Shown: piece after piece, positions 36,939 through 45,385 of the stretch | Layout: each line of letters starts with the position of its first letter | Numbering within the stretch: the first letter of the stretch is position 1 | From: Methanobacteriota archaeon | GTDB taxonomy: Archaea; Methanobacteriota; Methanobacteria; Methanobacteriales; Methanobacteriaceae | Assembly (NCBI GenBank): GCA_029556335.1 | Contig: JAKQFA010000028.1 | Coordinates: 186,501-250,500, forward strand | Length of the DNA stretch: 64,000 bases | Direction: 5' to 3' | The notes under the pieces: generated by a model | The model's database searches: none | Told to the model about the DNA's origin: nothing | The model's input: only the letters and a program-made list of their open reading frames with translations | Translations under genes and position numbers: made by a program

Positions 36939-37853
36939 TTATTTGATCAGTGATTTTAATAGGGCCATCCGGACTGGCACTCCATAGAATGCCTGTTGAA
37001 AGTACTTCCCATAGGGAGTGCTGTCTACATCTGTAGCTATTTCATCAAGCCTGGGCAGGGGGTGCATAACTATGGTTTCACTATTTTTTAAAAGATCCTT
37101 ATCAATGGTGTAAGCCCCCTTGATCTTCAAGTATTCCTGAGGATCTGGAAAACGTTCTTTTTGAATCCTGGTGACGTAGAGAACATCCACGTAGGGTAGA
37201 ACATCCCTGATTGCACTGGTTTCATGGACGCTGACCCCGGCTCCATTGAGATCTTCCATGATTTCCCTGGGCATCTTCAATTCTGGTGGAGATACAAAGC
37301 TCATCCGAGTTCCAAACATGGCCAGGGCGTAGGCCAGGGAATGCACAGTTCTACCATACTTCAGATCCCCAACAAGGGCCACATGAAGATTCCGGATCTT
37401 ACCCAGCAGTCGTTTCATGGTGTACAAATCCAGCAGGGTCTGAGTGGGATGCTGACCAGCTCCATCTCCAGCATTAATCACTGGTACATCAACTATATCT
37501 GCGGCTAATCTGGCAGTTCCTTCCATATTATGTCTCAGTACAAGAGCATCAGTATATTCACCAACTGTTCGCACAGTGTCGCTAAGTTTCTCACCCTTAG
37601 TGGCACTGCTTGTCCTGGCTTCAGAAAAACCAATGGTACATCCTCCCAGACGTTTCATTGCAGCTTCGAAGGATAATCTGGTACGGGTGGAGGGCTCGTA
37701 GAACAACATGCCCAGAAGTTTTCCATACAAAATATCAGACTTTTCCAGGGACCGAGCAATGGGCTCCATTTTCTCTGCGGTTCTTAAAATGTATTTTATG
37801 TCATCCTTACTGAAATCCCTGATGGAAATAATATCCCCTTGACTGAAAACCAT
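36939..37853 (-). CDS. pyrB: Aspartate carbamoyltransferase catalytic subunit PyrB
   Basis: A 304-residue enzyme of pyrimidine synthesis joining carbamoyl phosphate and aspartate. The carbamoyl-phosphate loop is F-Y-E-P-S-T-R-T-R-L-S-F-E (about 52-64), followed by H-P-T-Q-T-L-L-D and the aspartate-side H-P-L-P-R near the end. GGGGGATCA precedes the ATG. The regulatory subunit PyrI is not adjacent. The gene is convergent with cdc6. Confidence 0.95.
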   Translation of the reverse strand: MVFSQGDIISIRDFSKDDIKYILRTAEKMEPIARSLEKSDILYGKLLGMLFYEPSTRTRLSFEAAMKRLGGCTIGFSEARTSSATKGEKLSDTVRTVGEYTDALVLRHNMEGTARLAADIVDVPVINAGDGAGQHPTQTLLDLYTMKRLLGKIRNLHVALVGDLKYGRTVHSLAYALAMFGTRMSFVSPPELKMPREIMEDLNGAGVSVHETSAIRDVLPYVDVLYVTRIQKERFPDPQEYLKIKGAYTIDKDLLKNSETIVMHPLPRLDEIATDVDSTPYGKYFQQAFYGVPVRMALLKSLIK

Positions 37854-37940
37854 GCATTGATCCCCCTATTCATATTTTATCATAATCTTTTAACTCTTTG
37901 TTGATTATTTATAATATTTAATATGACTGTGGGTTATGGT

Positions 37941-38669
37941 TCATAGCTTACGGGCAAAGGTTAAATATCCAGTATGTCCAGTCATCCTAGTTTTAGGACG
38001 AGTGCCCTTACTTTTAACTTCCATACCTCTTAATAGACATTCTACTGTTTCAATATTGGAAAACCCGACCTTTTTAAGTACATGATGCAGGGTTATAACT
38101 TGATCCACGAAGGGAGTGTATGTTGCAAGGAATCCGCCTGTTTTAATTGCACTATAGGCCTTTTCAGCCAGTATCCAGGGTTTGGGAAGGTCTAAAAATA
38201 CCAAATCTAGATCCTTTTCCACTAAATCCAGGGCCAGGTCCTGGCACTTCACTTCCACATTATTTAAACCGAATCCAGCTATGTTTCGCCGGGCTATCTC
38301 TGCAAAGTCTTCTCTTATTTCGTAACTATACACCTTACCATTCGGTCCCACCAAGTTGGCTAGGAAGATGGCACTGGCCCCTGCTCCAGTACCCGCATCC
38401 AGAACCTTATTTCCACATCCAATTCCAGTGTAAGCCGCCATAACACCCATATCCTTAGGTAGTATTATGGAGCAGCGTCTTTCCATTAATTCGATGTAAT
38501 CGTTGATGTTAGCATCAAGGACGGTGTATTTCTTTCCCAGGTGAGTCATCAGCACATCACCTGTCGAACTTTTTTCTATTTCCTCCCCTTTGATGTAGCC
38601 GGCGTCGGTGTGCAAGTCATTTGAATCCGCCAGAAATTTTTTACCTCTGGAGTCTACTAAAATACGCAT
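37941..38669 (-). CDS. trmI: tRNA (adenine-N1)-methyltransferase, TrmI type
   Basis: A 242-residue Rossmann-fold methyltransferase with the SAM motif V-L-D-A-G-T-G-A-G-A-S (about residues 90-100) and the motif-IV stretch L-V-F-L-D-L-P-K-P-W. Archaeal TrmI methylates adenosine 57/58 in the T-loop of tRNA. The N-terminal small domain (residues 1-60) and the C-terminal R-G-M-E-V-K-S-K-G-T-R-P-K tail also match the family. It sits 44 bases downstream of the hef start on the same strand. Confidence 0.9.
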   Translation of the reverse strand: MRILVDSRGKKFLADSNDLHTDAGYIKGEEIEKSSTGDVLMTHLGKKYTVLDANINDYIELMERRCSIILPKDMGVMAAYTGIGCGNKVLDAGTGAGASAIFLANLVGPNGKVYSYEIREDFAEIARRNIAGFGLNNVEVKCQDLALDLVEKDLDLVFLDLPKPWILAEKAYSAIKTGGFLATYTPFVDQVITLHHVLKKVGFSNIETVECLLRGMEVKSKGTRPKTRMTGHTGYLTFARKL

Positions 38670-38713
38670 GATACTAATTCCTTATAAATTTCTTAATCTA
38701 ATGTTTAAATAAT

Positions 38714-40915
38714 CTACTGGCCTTTATAAACTGATTTAAGGACTTTTCGGATATTTTGGGCAATTTTTTTACCAATACCTTCCACTTTCTGCAGATCCTT
38801 AAGGCTAGCTCCGACAACTCCTTCCACACTACCGAATTCTTCCAGTAGCTTCCGAGCAGTAACCGGCCCCACCTGGGGTAGTGATTCAACTATGAATAGC
38901 TGCTGTTCTTCCAGGGAAAGAGGTTTGCGTTCGGTTCTGGTTTGGATAGCCCGGGGCCCCTTTTCCATTTCCCTCATGGCCAGGCGCTGGATCATTGCAG
39001 CGGTGTCTGTGGGGGATCTGGTGGGGATTATGGGCAGACCAAAATCCACGGCTAGGCTGGCCAGCGCCCCACGAACAGCGTTGGGATGCAGACCTCCACT
39101 GTAAAGATCATCGCCTTCCAGGATTATAACCGGTCTCTGGAAGTTTTCCACCAGATCCTTAGCTTGCTTATGCAGTCTTTTGTCAATGATTGATCCCACA
39201 AAGTCCCGGGTACTTTTCCTTTCCACAGCCACTTCATTACCCACCTGGTAATCTGCCACTGACAGGCTGGTGGTTACTACTTTAACCCCTAAGTTATGCA
39301 ATTCCCGGGCAACACCTGATTTGGCTTCCCGGTGATCAACATATACCGTTGGTTTTTCTGCTCCGGACACTAATTTCACCTGTACCGGAGCGATCTCGAC
39401 TTTCTTTTCATAATCCTGGGAGAGTTGATTTTTCATTCTTCTCTCCTTGTACTGGCTGGAATAATAGTAAGACTCGTCACGGGTTCCTTTTGTTATAAGT
39501 ATTATCATTCGTCCTTTACTTTTCCGTCCAGTCCTACCCCTTCTCTGGATCATCCTGATTTCTGATGGAACAGGTTCGTAGAGGATGACCAGATCCACAG
39601 AGGGTATGTCTATACCCTCCTCAGCTACACTGGTGGACACCAGCACCTGGTAGGTTTTCATACGGAAAGCCTTTATGATCTCCTTCTGTTCTTTCTGGCT
39701 CAAGCCTTTTTCTTTCTCCCGGGAGGCTTGGCCGAAGAATTTAACTGCCTTAACACCTTCTTCCTGGCATTTATTATAAATCTCGTTGACAGTGTCCCGG
39801 TACTGGCTGAACACTATAATCTGCCGGTCCTCTTGAAGCTCTTCTTTAAGTATCTTCATTAACTCCTGCATTTTAGGATGTTCAATCCCTTCTTCTAGGG
39901 CCTTTTTAGTTAGATAAACAGCTATTTTAAACTCTCCATCTTTTAACAAGCCTTTAGCGGCCTTTGTATTTTTTTTACCTAGGCGCTGGAAGTATCCGTT
40001 TAAATTACGGATCCCCTGGGTTTCTAGAAGTTCCAGTGAATGTAAGATACTAAAAACAGCAGTTAAAATTGAGATAGCAATTAAACAATTCCGGGGAGGC
40101 TGAGTACTTCTGGATATCCTGTTTTGTACTCTGTTACGAGCCTTTAAAATGTCTCTTTTGCTTATCTGGGAGATGGATCTAATGACTCCCATCTTCTTCA
40201 AACCCTTCAATCTTCCTTTCAGCGCAGCCTCCAAGTGGCTTTTTATGGCCTTCTGTTCAGGGGTCAGATCCACCCGCACCCAATCTACTTCAATAGGATT
40301 AAAATAAGGTTTTACATCCTGATCTCCCTCATTTTTCACCACCACATCCTGGATAAAAAGATTCTTACACACCGCCTTTATTTTTTCTTCATCTCCCCCA
40401 GGTGAAGCTGTTAAACCCAAAATCAAAGGATTCTTAGCGGTGGTCTGGTAATTGTTGGCCAGGAATACGTAGGCATAGGATCCTGTGCTCCGGTGGCATT
40501 CATCAAAAACCAGCAAAGAAACACCATCAAGAGAGTAACGCCCACCTATAAGATCAGATTCAATGGTTTGTGGCGTGGCTAAGATTACCTGTGCCTCATC
40601 CCAGCGCTTTGATCTTTCAACTGGATTCACGGCACCTGTTAAAACTGTAGTGGGAACTTTTAAAAACTGGTGGAAACTTTCCTCATGCTGCACAGCTAGG
40701 GGTTTGCTGGGAGCCACCACCAGTACTTTACTGTTAGGAAAGTCTTTCAACCGCTCGGCAGCAACAAGAGCAGCAATAATAGTCTTTCCCAGGGCAGTGG
40801 GGGCCACGATCATGGTGTTACCCTTTCGAAGAACATCAGCAGCCAGAACTTGCTGGTACAGCCTGGCTTCAATCTTCTCAGGATAGATAAGGGGGTGCTC
40901 TATCCATTTACTCAT
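38714..40915 (-). CDS. hef: Hef: fused SF2 helicase and XPF-type nuclease
   Basis: A 733-residue protein that processes stalled replication forks and branched DNA. The helicase half has A-P-T-A-L-G-K-T (38-45), D-E-C-H (138-141), S-T-S-V-A-E-E-G-I-D and Q-R-R-G-R-T-G-R. The nuclease half has V-D-H-R-E and V-E-R-K-S-T-R-D-F, the XPF/ERCC4 active site. It ends with a double helix-hairpin-helix (L-P-Q-V-G-P-V-T-A-R-K and V-E-G-I-G-K-K-I-A). It lies close to the origin and other replication genes. Confidence 0.94.
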   Translation of the reverse strand: MSKWIEHPLIYPEKIEARLYQQVLAADVLRKGNTMIVAPTALGKTIIAALVAAERLKDFPNSKVLVVAPSKPLAVQHEESFHQFLKVPTTVLTGAVNPVERSKRWDEAQVILATPQTIESDLIGGRYSLDGVSLLVFDECHRSTGSYAYVFLANNYQTTAKNPLILGLTASPGGDEEKIKAVCKNLFIQDVVVKNEGDQDVKPYFNPIEVDWVRVDLTPEQKAIKSHLEAALKGRLKGLKKMGVIRSISQISKRDILKARNRVQNRISRSTQPPRNCLIAISILTAVFSILHSLELLETQGIRNLNGYFQRLGKKNTKAAKGLLKDGEFKIAVYLTKKALEEGIEHPKMQELMKILKEELQEDRQIIVFSQYRDTVNEIYNKCQEEGVKAVKFFGQASREKEKGLSQKEQKEIIKAFRMKTYQVLVSTSVAEEGIDIPSVDLVILYEPVPSEIRMIQRRGRTGRKSKGRMIILITKGTRDESYYYSSQYKERRMKNQLSQDYEKKVEIAPVQVKLVSGAEKPTVYVDHREAKSGVARELHNLGVKVVTTSLSVADYQVGNEVAVERKSTRDFVGSIIDKRLHKQAKDLVENFQRPVIILEGDDLYSGGLHPNAVRGALASLAVDFGLPIIPTRSPTDTAAMIQRLAMREMEKGPRAIQTRTERKPLSLEEQQLFIVESLPQVGPVTARKLLEEFGSVEGVVGASLKDLQKVEGIGKKIAQNIRKVLKSVYKGQ

Positions 40916-40987
40916 ACCTATGATTATCTAGACGACTTCATATAAAGGGTGCAGGAAAGGCAGAAAATACCATGGGATTATTATTTT

Positions 40988-42190
40988 TTATTTAAAGTAC
41001 AGCAGGTTTTCCAGGTCATCGTAGACCACTTCTAATCCGCACATACTGGGCACGTAATTAGCAGCCTTGGCTGAGTTCACTCCGATGACCTGGTACTCCA
41101 ACTCTTCAATGGGAGCCACCACCATACAAGTGTCAGTAACTATCCTCCCACCTGCCTTTTCTATGATCTCTGTGTAGCCCATCCTGTCTGCAGCGGCCTT
41201 CACCAGTATGGAGGTGCAAATCCACAAATCATTCTTCAAGGTTTTTCCATTCAAAAAACTGGCTATTTTACTTACTTCGTCTAATGATGCATGGGGACAT
41301 CCCAGGCAGACCAGATCGGGTTTTCTAGTACTGGAGGATAATTTTTCTCGCGCATCTTTGACATCAGATTCCTCCACAGTCATGAGATCCACATCACCCA
41401 CTTCCAGGCCGCGCATGGCCAGGTGATATTCTGGGGTGACATCCTGCACATGGTAGAGGGCCACCGCTCCAGAAGATGCCAGTGCAGCCCCTAAACTTTT
41501 CAAGTCATTGGGACCAGGTTTGCCAGGCACCTGGAAATAGGGAACTCCTCCCCCCACTACTTTACCTACTAAATAACCTAGAGCACCGTAATCAGCGCCT
41601 CTGAGATTTGTTTCCACTTCCACCACTAGGCTGGCTTTACGATTTGATTCTAGGTGATAGCCGTACAGTGGTGTTCGGCCACATATCGCAGCGGAAAGTG
41701 CACCTGGACCTCCTTCACGATTGCTGCGTGCACCTATAACAGAATTAACGTAACAAACAGCTGATGATTCTGACCAGGCTAGGTGACTTCCCAGTGTGGG
41801 TAGGTTGCTGGCCAGGTAGGGTGTGCAGGTGCAAGTGGTGGTGATTCCCATCTTCTGGTAGGCGGATACTATTCGCAGCTGTCTCTCAGTGAATTCTCTG
41901 GAGAAACCCAGCTCCTCCCAGTGGTCTAAGTCAACACCAGCTGGGTTGAGGGTTGATGGTACTCTTACCCGGGCAGTCTGGGCCATTTCTTCTAGAAATT
42001 CCAATCCAGCGTCGCCAATGGTCTTGTAGGACACTCCTGATATTTGGGCTGAGCTAATTTCCACCATTTTTTCGGCTTGGTAGATATCACCCAGCGCCAC
42101 CAGGATTTCCATACTCTTCTCTACAGCAGGACCGTAGTCTCCCTGGTACATTTTCTCCTCTTCCGGGTTTAGGTACAATTTGATCACCAA
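40988..42190 (-). CDS. Aconitase X large subunit, probable phosphomevalonate dehydratase
   Basis: A 400-residue AcnX (formerly DUF521) protein. Cysteine-bearing motifs T-C-T-C-T-P-Y, A-I-C-G-R-T-P and V-T-D-T-C-M-V are candidates for the 4Fe-4S ligands. In archaea the AcnX large and small subunits dehydrate phosphomevalonate to trans-anhydromevalonate phosphate in the modified mevalonate pathway to membrane lipids. The small subunit (DUF126) is not next to it here, so the assignment is by family. It starts 14 bases after the DHH gene stop. Confidence 0.88.
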   Translation of the reverse strand: MVIKLYLNPEEEKMYQGDYGPAVEKSMEILVALGDIYQAEKMVEISSAQISGVSYKTIGDAGLEFLEEMAQTARVRVPSTLNPAGVDLDHWEELGFSREFTERQLRIVSAYQKMGITTTCTCTPYLASNLPTLGSHLAWSESSAVCYVNSVIGARSNREGGPGALSAAICGRTPLYGYHLESNRKASLVVEVETNLRGADYGALGYLVGKVVGGGVPYFQVPGKPGPNDLKSLGAALASSGAVALYHVQDVTPEYHLAMRGLEVGDVDLMTVEESDVKDAREKLSSSTRKPDLVCLGCPHASLDEVSKIASFLNGKTLKNDLWICTSILVKAAADRMGYTEIIEKAGGRIVTDTCMVVAPIEELEYQVIGVNSAKAANYVPSMCGLEVVYDDLENLLYFK

Positions 42191-42203
42191 AAAATAGACT
42201 GTT

Positions 42204-43565
42204 TTATGAAGATATCTGGCTTCCCACCATATCGTTCACCAAGTTTTTGAAGTTTTCCAGATCTTGGTAGGGAATCATGGCACCAGCAGCAATGTTATGC
42301 CCACCACCAGATCCATTGAAATTATGGGAGGCTTGCTCCATGACCAATCCAAGATTCACACCTTTAGCAGTCATTTGAGGAGTGGTACGGGCTGATACCT
42401 TCACATCTTGATGTAAACGGGCCAGAGTCAGCACCGGCTTTTCGGGATTCAGGAAACCTAACTCCAAGCCCACACTGGCCAGGGTTCCCAAAATGTTTTT
42501 GCGTTTCTTATCCTCGGTGTATATGTACTGCACATATTCCATCTCCTGGCTACCTTCCCTCCGTATCCATTCCAGGCCAGAAAGCAGTCGGTCCTGGTAG
42601 CGGTGCAGTAACTCCACACCCTTCATGAGTGCCTCATCCCGATCTCCCAGACAGATACTCATACCAACGGTGTGTTTTTTACTCTTTCCACAAGCATCAA
42701 GGATGCGAGAATAGTCTTCGATGCTACGTAATGGAGGCTTTTCATGCATCAGGGAATAAACTGTTCCCAGGATCTTTGGATTCACCCTGACCAGTTCTTC
42801 CCGCAGGATATCCTTTTCTTCATTGGCCAGATCCGAGAATTTAATCCCATAGGAAAGTCCTAGCCTCTCTAAAAATCCCTGACTACCCTCCAAGTCGCCG
42901 GAAACACCTGAAAGGGCAGGATTGAAGGTGTAAGACAGGGCCTTGTACAGTGGCTCTTCTTCCTTGTAGGCCAGCTTCAGATCTTCGTATACCTCTATAA
43001 CACCCGCATCCTGTCCTTCCTGCAGGATGGTCTGATTCACACCCTGAAATCCGTTCTGTCCCTGCATATCACCCATGGCTCCAGCCAGGGCCATTCCAGT
43101 TAATTCGGGATTATCCATGGAACGAACTGTTAGATAAGTGACGCCTGAGGCGCTTACGTCACGGGTGCCATCCATTCCAAATAAATGGGGATTAACATGT
43201 ACCAGGTTTTCATGTTCATCTCCAGTGGCATCCATGGTCTGGTGATGATCGGCGATTATGGAGTCCCCCCGGAGTTTACTCACACGCTCCACATAGGCAC
43301 TTCCCATATCACAGAAAAAGAACAACTTATATTTTTCCCGGCTGAGACGTTCTAAAATATCATCTCTAAGTCGGGGAACGATGGTAACATGAAATTTACC
43401 CTTACACTTGGCTATAGCGTTGCAAATTACTCCAGCAGCGGAGATTCCATCGGCATCATTATGGGAGATTACCCTCACCACATGATCCCGATCTAGATGT
43501 TTCTCCAGAAGCTGGCAGGCTTCTTCTGCCCTACTTAACAAGTAGTGCTGCCTTTTTTGGTTCAT
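42204..43565 (-). CDS. DHH-family phosphoesterase, RecJ-like single-strand nuclease
   Basis: About 453 residues. Motifs are V-I-S-H-N-D-A-D-G-I-S (motif I), F-F-C-D-M-G-S (II), I-I-A-D-H-H-Q (III, the DHH), and a DHHA1 domain ending G-S-G-G-G-H-N-I-A-A-G. Archaeal members include GAN, a partner of the replicative GINS-MCM complex, and other exonucleases; I cannot choose between these. ATG 43565 follows A-A-G-G-A-T-G-G-A-G bases; a GTG at 43595 is also in frame. The start lies inside the end of the S15 gene, so the two are coupled. Confidence 0.85.
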   Translation of the reverse strand: MNQKRQHYLLSRAEEACQLLEKHLDRDHVVRVISHNDADGISAAGVICNAIAKCKGKFHVTIVPRLRDDILERLSREKYKLFFFCDMGSAYVERVSKLRGDSIIADHHQTMDATGDEHENLVHVNPHLFGMDGTRDVSASGVTYLTVRSMDNPELTGMALAGAMGDMQGQNGFQGVNQTILQEGQDAGVIEVYEDLKLAYKEEEPLYKALSYTFNPALSGVSGDLEGSQGFLERLGLSYGIKFSDLANEEKDILREELVRVNPKILGTVYSLMHEKPPLRSIEDYSRILDACGKSKKHTVGMSICLGDRDEALMKGVELLHRYQDRLLSGLEWIRREGSQEMEYVQYIYTEDKKRKNILGTLASVGLELGFLNPEKPVLTLARLHQDVKVSARTTPQMTAKGVNLGLVMEQASHNFNGSGGGHNIAAGAMIPYQDLENFKNLVNDMVGSQISS

Positions 43566-43932
43566 ATCTCCATCCTTGAGGTAGCACACCTTCACGCACG
43601 TAGTACTTCACCAGTCTACGAATCCGGGATTCCATAAGTTGCAAGCCACGGCGGGTGTGCAGATCTTTGGGGTTTTCTTCCAAGTGGTCCCTGACGTTGA
43701 CGGCTTTACGAATGAGGTTCATCAGGTCCTCCGGATATTCCAGGGCCTGGTCGTGTTTTTCCAGGATCTTGGTGATCTTCATACCAGTTACCACTTTCAC
43801 ATCTGGAATTCCGTACTGGTCCCTCAGTATTACACCAATTTTACTGGCGGAGTTTCCTTCCTTGTTTAATTTAAGTATCAGTTCTTCTATCTCTTCAGTA
43901 GAGTATTCTATCCAATCTGGCTCCATAGCCAT
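43531..43932 (-). CDS. rpsO: 30S ribosomal protein S15
   Basis: A 133-residue archaeal/eukaryal-type S15, with the extended N-terminus (D-W-I-E-Y-S-T-E-E-I-E) and the core L-M-N-L-I-R-K-A-V ... H-L-E-E-N-P-K-D-L-H-T-R-R-G-L ... R-I-R-R-L-V-K-Y-Y. GAGGTGAT directly before ATG 43932 fixes the start, although the frame is open 36 bases further. It sits two bases after the ITPase gene and overlaps the DHH nuclease gene. Confidence 0.96.
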   Translation of the reverse strand: MAMEPDWIEYSTEEIEELILKLNKEGNSASKIGVILRDQYGIPDVKVVTGMKITKILEKHDQALEYPEDLMNLIRKAVNVRDHLEENPKDLHTRRGLQLMESRIRRLVKYYVREGVLPQGWRYEPKKAALLVK

Positions 43933-43933
43933 C

Positions 43934-44518
43934 TTAATCACCTCTGTAATCTTCAAACCATAGGGCAAATTTTTCTAAAGATCGTCTTCTATGGGAAAAA
44001 CGATTTTTAATCCCAATTTTAAGCTCACCAAAGGTTTTATCATATCCATTGGGCACAAAAATAGGATCGTAAGCGAATCCATATTCTCCGCGCTCTTCAT
44101 GGATTATCTTCCCCTCCACTACACCTAAAAAAATCTCGGGCTCGGCCTTGGGTGTGGCAAACCCAACCACCGACCTGAACTCGGCGTAGCGGTCCTGGAC
44201 ATCTTCCATGAGCTTTAAAATACCCCTGTTTTTCAGGGTGCTTTGCACGTAGGCGGAGTAGGTTCCAGGGAACCATCCCAAATCCCGGATAAACAAGCCG
44301 GCATCTTCTACAATCACTGGTTTATCTAGGCGTTTAGCGGCGTAACGAGCACCATACCGTGCTACTTCATCTAATTCGCCCTGAATTTCGGGATAACCCA
44401 AGTCTACGTGCTCCATTTCGATCTGGAAGTGGTTGAATATCCCTTGGGCTTCTTTTACTTTGTGTTGGTTCCCAGTTATAAAGGTTATGGTTCTCTGACT
44501 CTGGCTTTCTTTAAGCAT
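43934..44518 (-). CDS. XTP/dITP diphosphatase (HAM1/RdgB family)
   Basis: A 194-residue enzyme that removes non-canonical purine nucleotides (XTP, ITP) from the pool. The start I-T-F-I-T-G-N-Q-H-K-V-K-E, the central V-E-D-A-G-L-F-I, Y-S-A-Y-V and G-F-A-Y-D-P-I-F-V-P, and the late S-H-R-R-R-S-L are family motifs. It is the first gene of the ITPase-S15-DHH operon. Confidence 0.94.
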   Translation of the reverse strand: MLKESQSQRTITFITGNQHKVKEAQGIFNHFQIEMEHVDLGYPEIQGELDEVARYGARYAAKRLDKPVIVEDAGLFIRDLGWFPGTYSAYVQSTLKNRGILKLMEDVQDRYAEFRSVVGFATPKAEPEIFLGVVEGKIIHEERGEYGFAYDPIFVPNGYDKTFGELKIGIKNRFSHRRRSLEKFALWFEDYRGD

Positions 44519-45109
44519 ATAAAAACCACTGTTGCATTGAATATGGATTTAAACAATAAATTCGTACTTTATGCTTAATTCATTATTCATAGTCCCGAAT
44601 CCTTCCAGATATGTGCAGATAACTCGGTAGTTAGATAAATGAATGATGAGTTTATATTAGGAGGACCCACAATTTAAAGAATTATCCAGGGTCAAAGAAC
44701 CATAAAAAATGTCACTATTATGAACTATAAAAATGGCCTGATCAAAGGTAATCTGAATAAAAAGATCACAAGAACAGGCAGGGGTTACCAGTTCGGGAAA
44801 CAGTACTCAGAACACAGGGTAAAAGCTGAAACTCATGTGATTTATAACCCATATTATCATATGGTGCAGTCTGGATGGTATTTCCGGTATATTACGACTT
44901 ATGGTAAGGGGAAAAACTTCTTACAGTGGATAATGAAGTTGAGAATCCTCGCCACCAAAACCAGTTGAATAGTTTATCTTTGGATAAAAATTGAGATTAT
45001 TAGATTTTTTTTCTTGATCTAGCTCCAGAATGAAGGATGTTAAAAGAAAAAATTGCATTTTATAATTATTTGTTCATATATGTAGCTTAGGTGGAGGGAG
45101 GTGTTCTAA
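44519..45109. other. Intergenic stretch without a supported gene
   Basis: About 590 bases, AT-rich. An 82-codon plus-strand frame (44720-44968) is rich in K, Y and G but has no ribosome site and no recognisable pattern, so it is not called. A TATA-like stretch near 45058-45066 and GGAGGGAGGTG at 45093-45103 belong to the small frame that follows. Confidence 0.4.
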
Positions 45110-45211
45110 ATGGACGAATACACGCCACTAGGATTAAAACTGCCCATCACTACCACACGTCCCACTAACAATTTCGTTCACTATTGTTCTAGGCCCAAAC
45201 ACGAGAAATAA
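45110..45211 (+). CDS. Possible 33-residue protein with strong ribosome site
   Basis: ATG 45110 follows GGAGGGAGGTG by six bases, one of the best ribosome sites in the window. The 33 codons end with TAA at 45209-45211. The peptide starts M-D-E-Y-T-P-L-G-L-K-L-P and is hydrophilic, with one cysteine near the end. I recognise no family. It may be a real small protein or a leader; the next gene starts 174 bases further on. Confidence 0.4.
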   Translation: MDEYTPLGLKLPITTTRPTNNFVHYCSRPKHEK

Positions 45212-45385
45212 ATTCATGATCAAATCTTTGCTATCTTCTCAAAACTGCCAATATCTACAACACCCCGATTTTTTTTAGATAATCTTTAATCTAGTACTTT
45301 TAAATCAAAATGGAAAGGTTCTAATAATATTGTTAATAAAAGAATTCTTACTTTTTACATGTTGATTTATTATTGGGTGGATAAT

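Noticed and set aside
44720..44968. 82-codon frame between the ITPase and the small gene
   Set aside because: It has no ribosome site and no recognisable motif. It could be a relic but is not supported.
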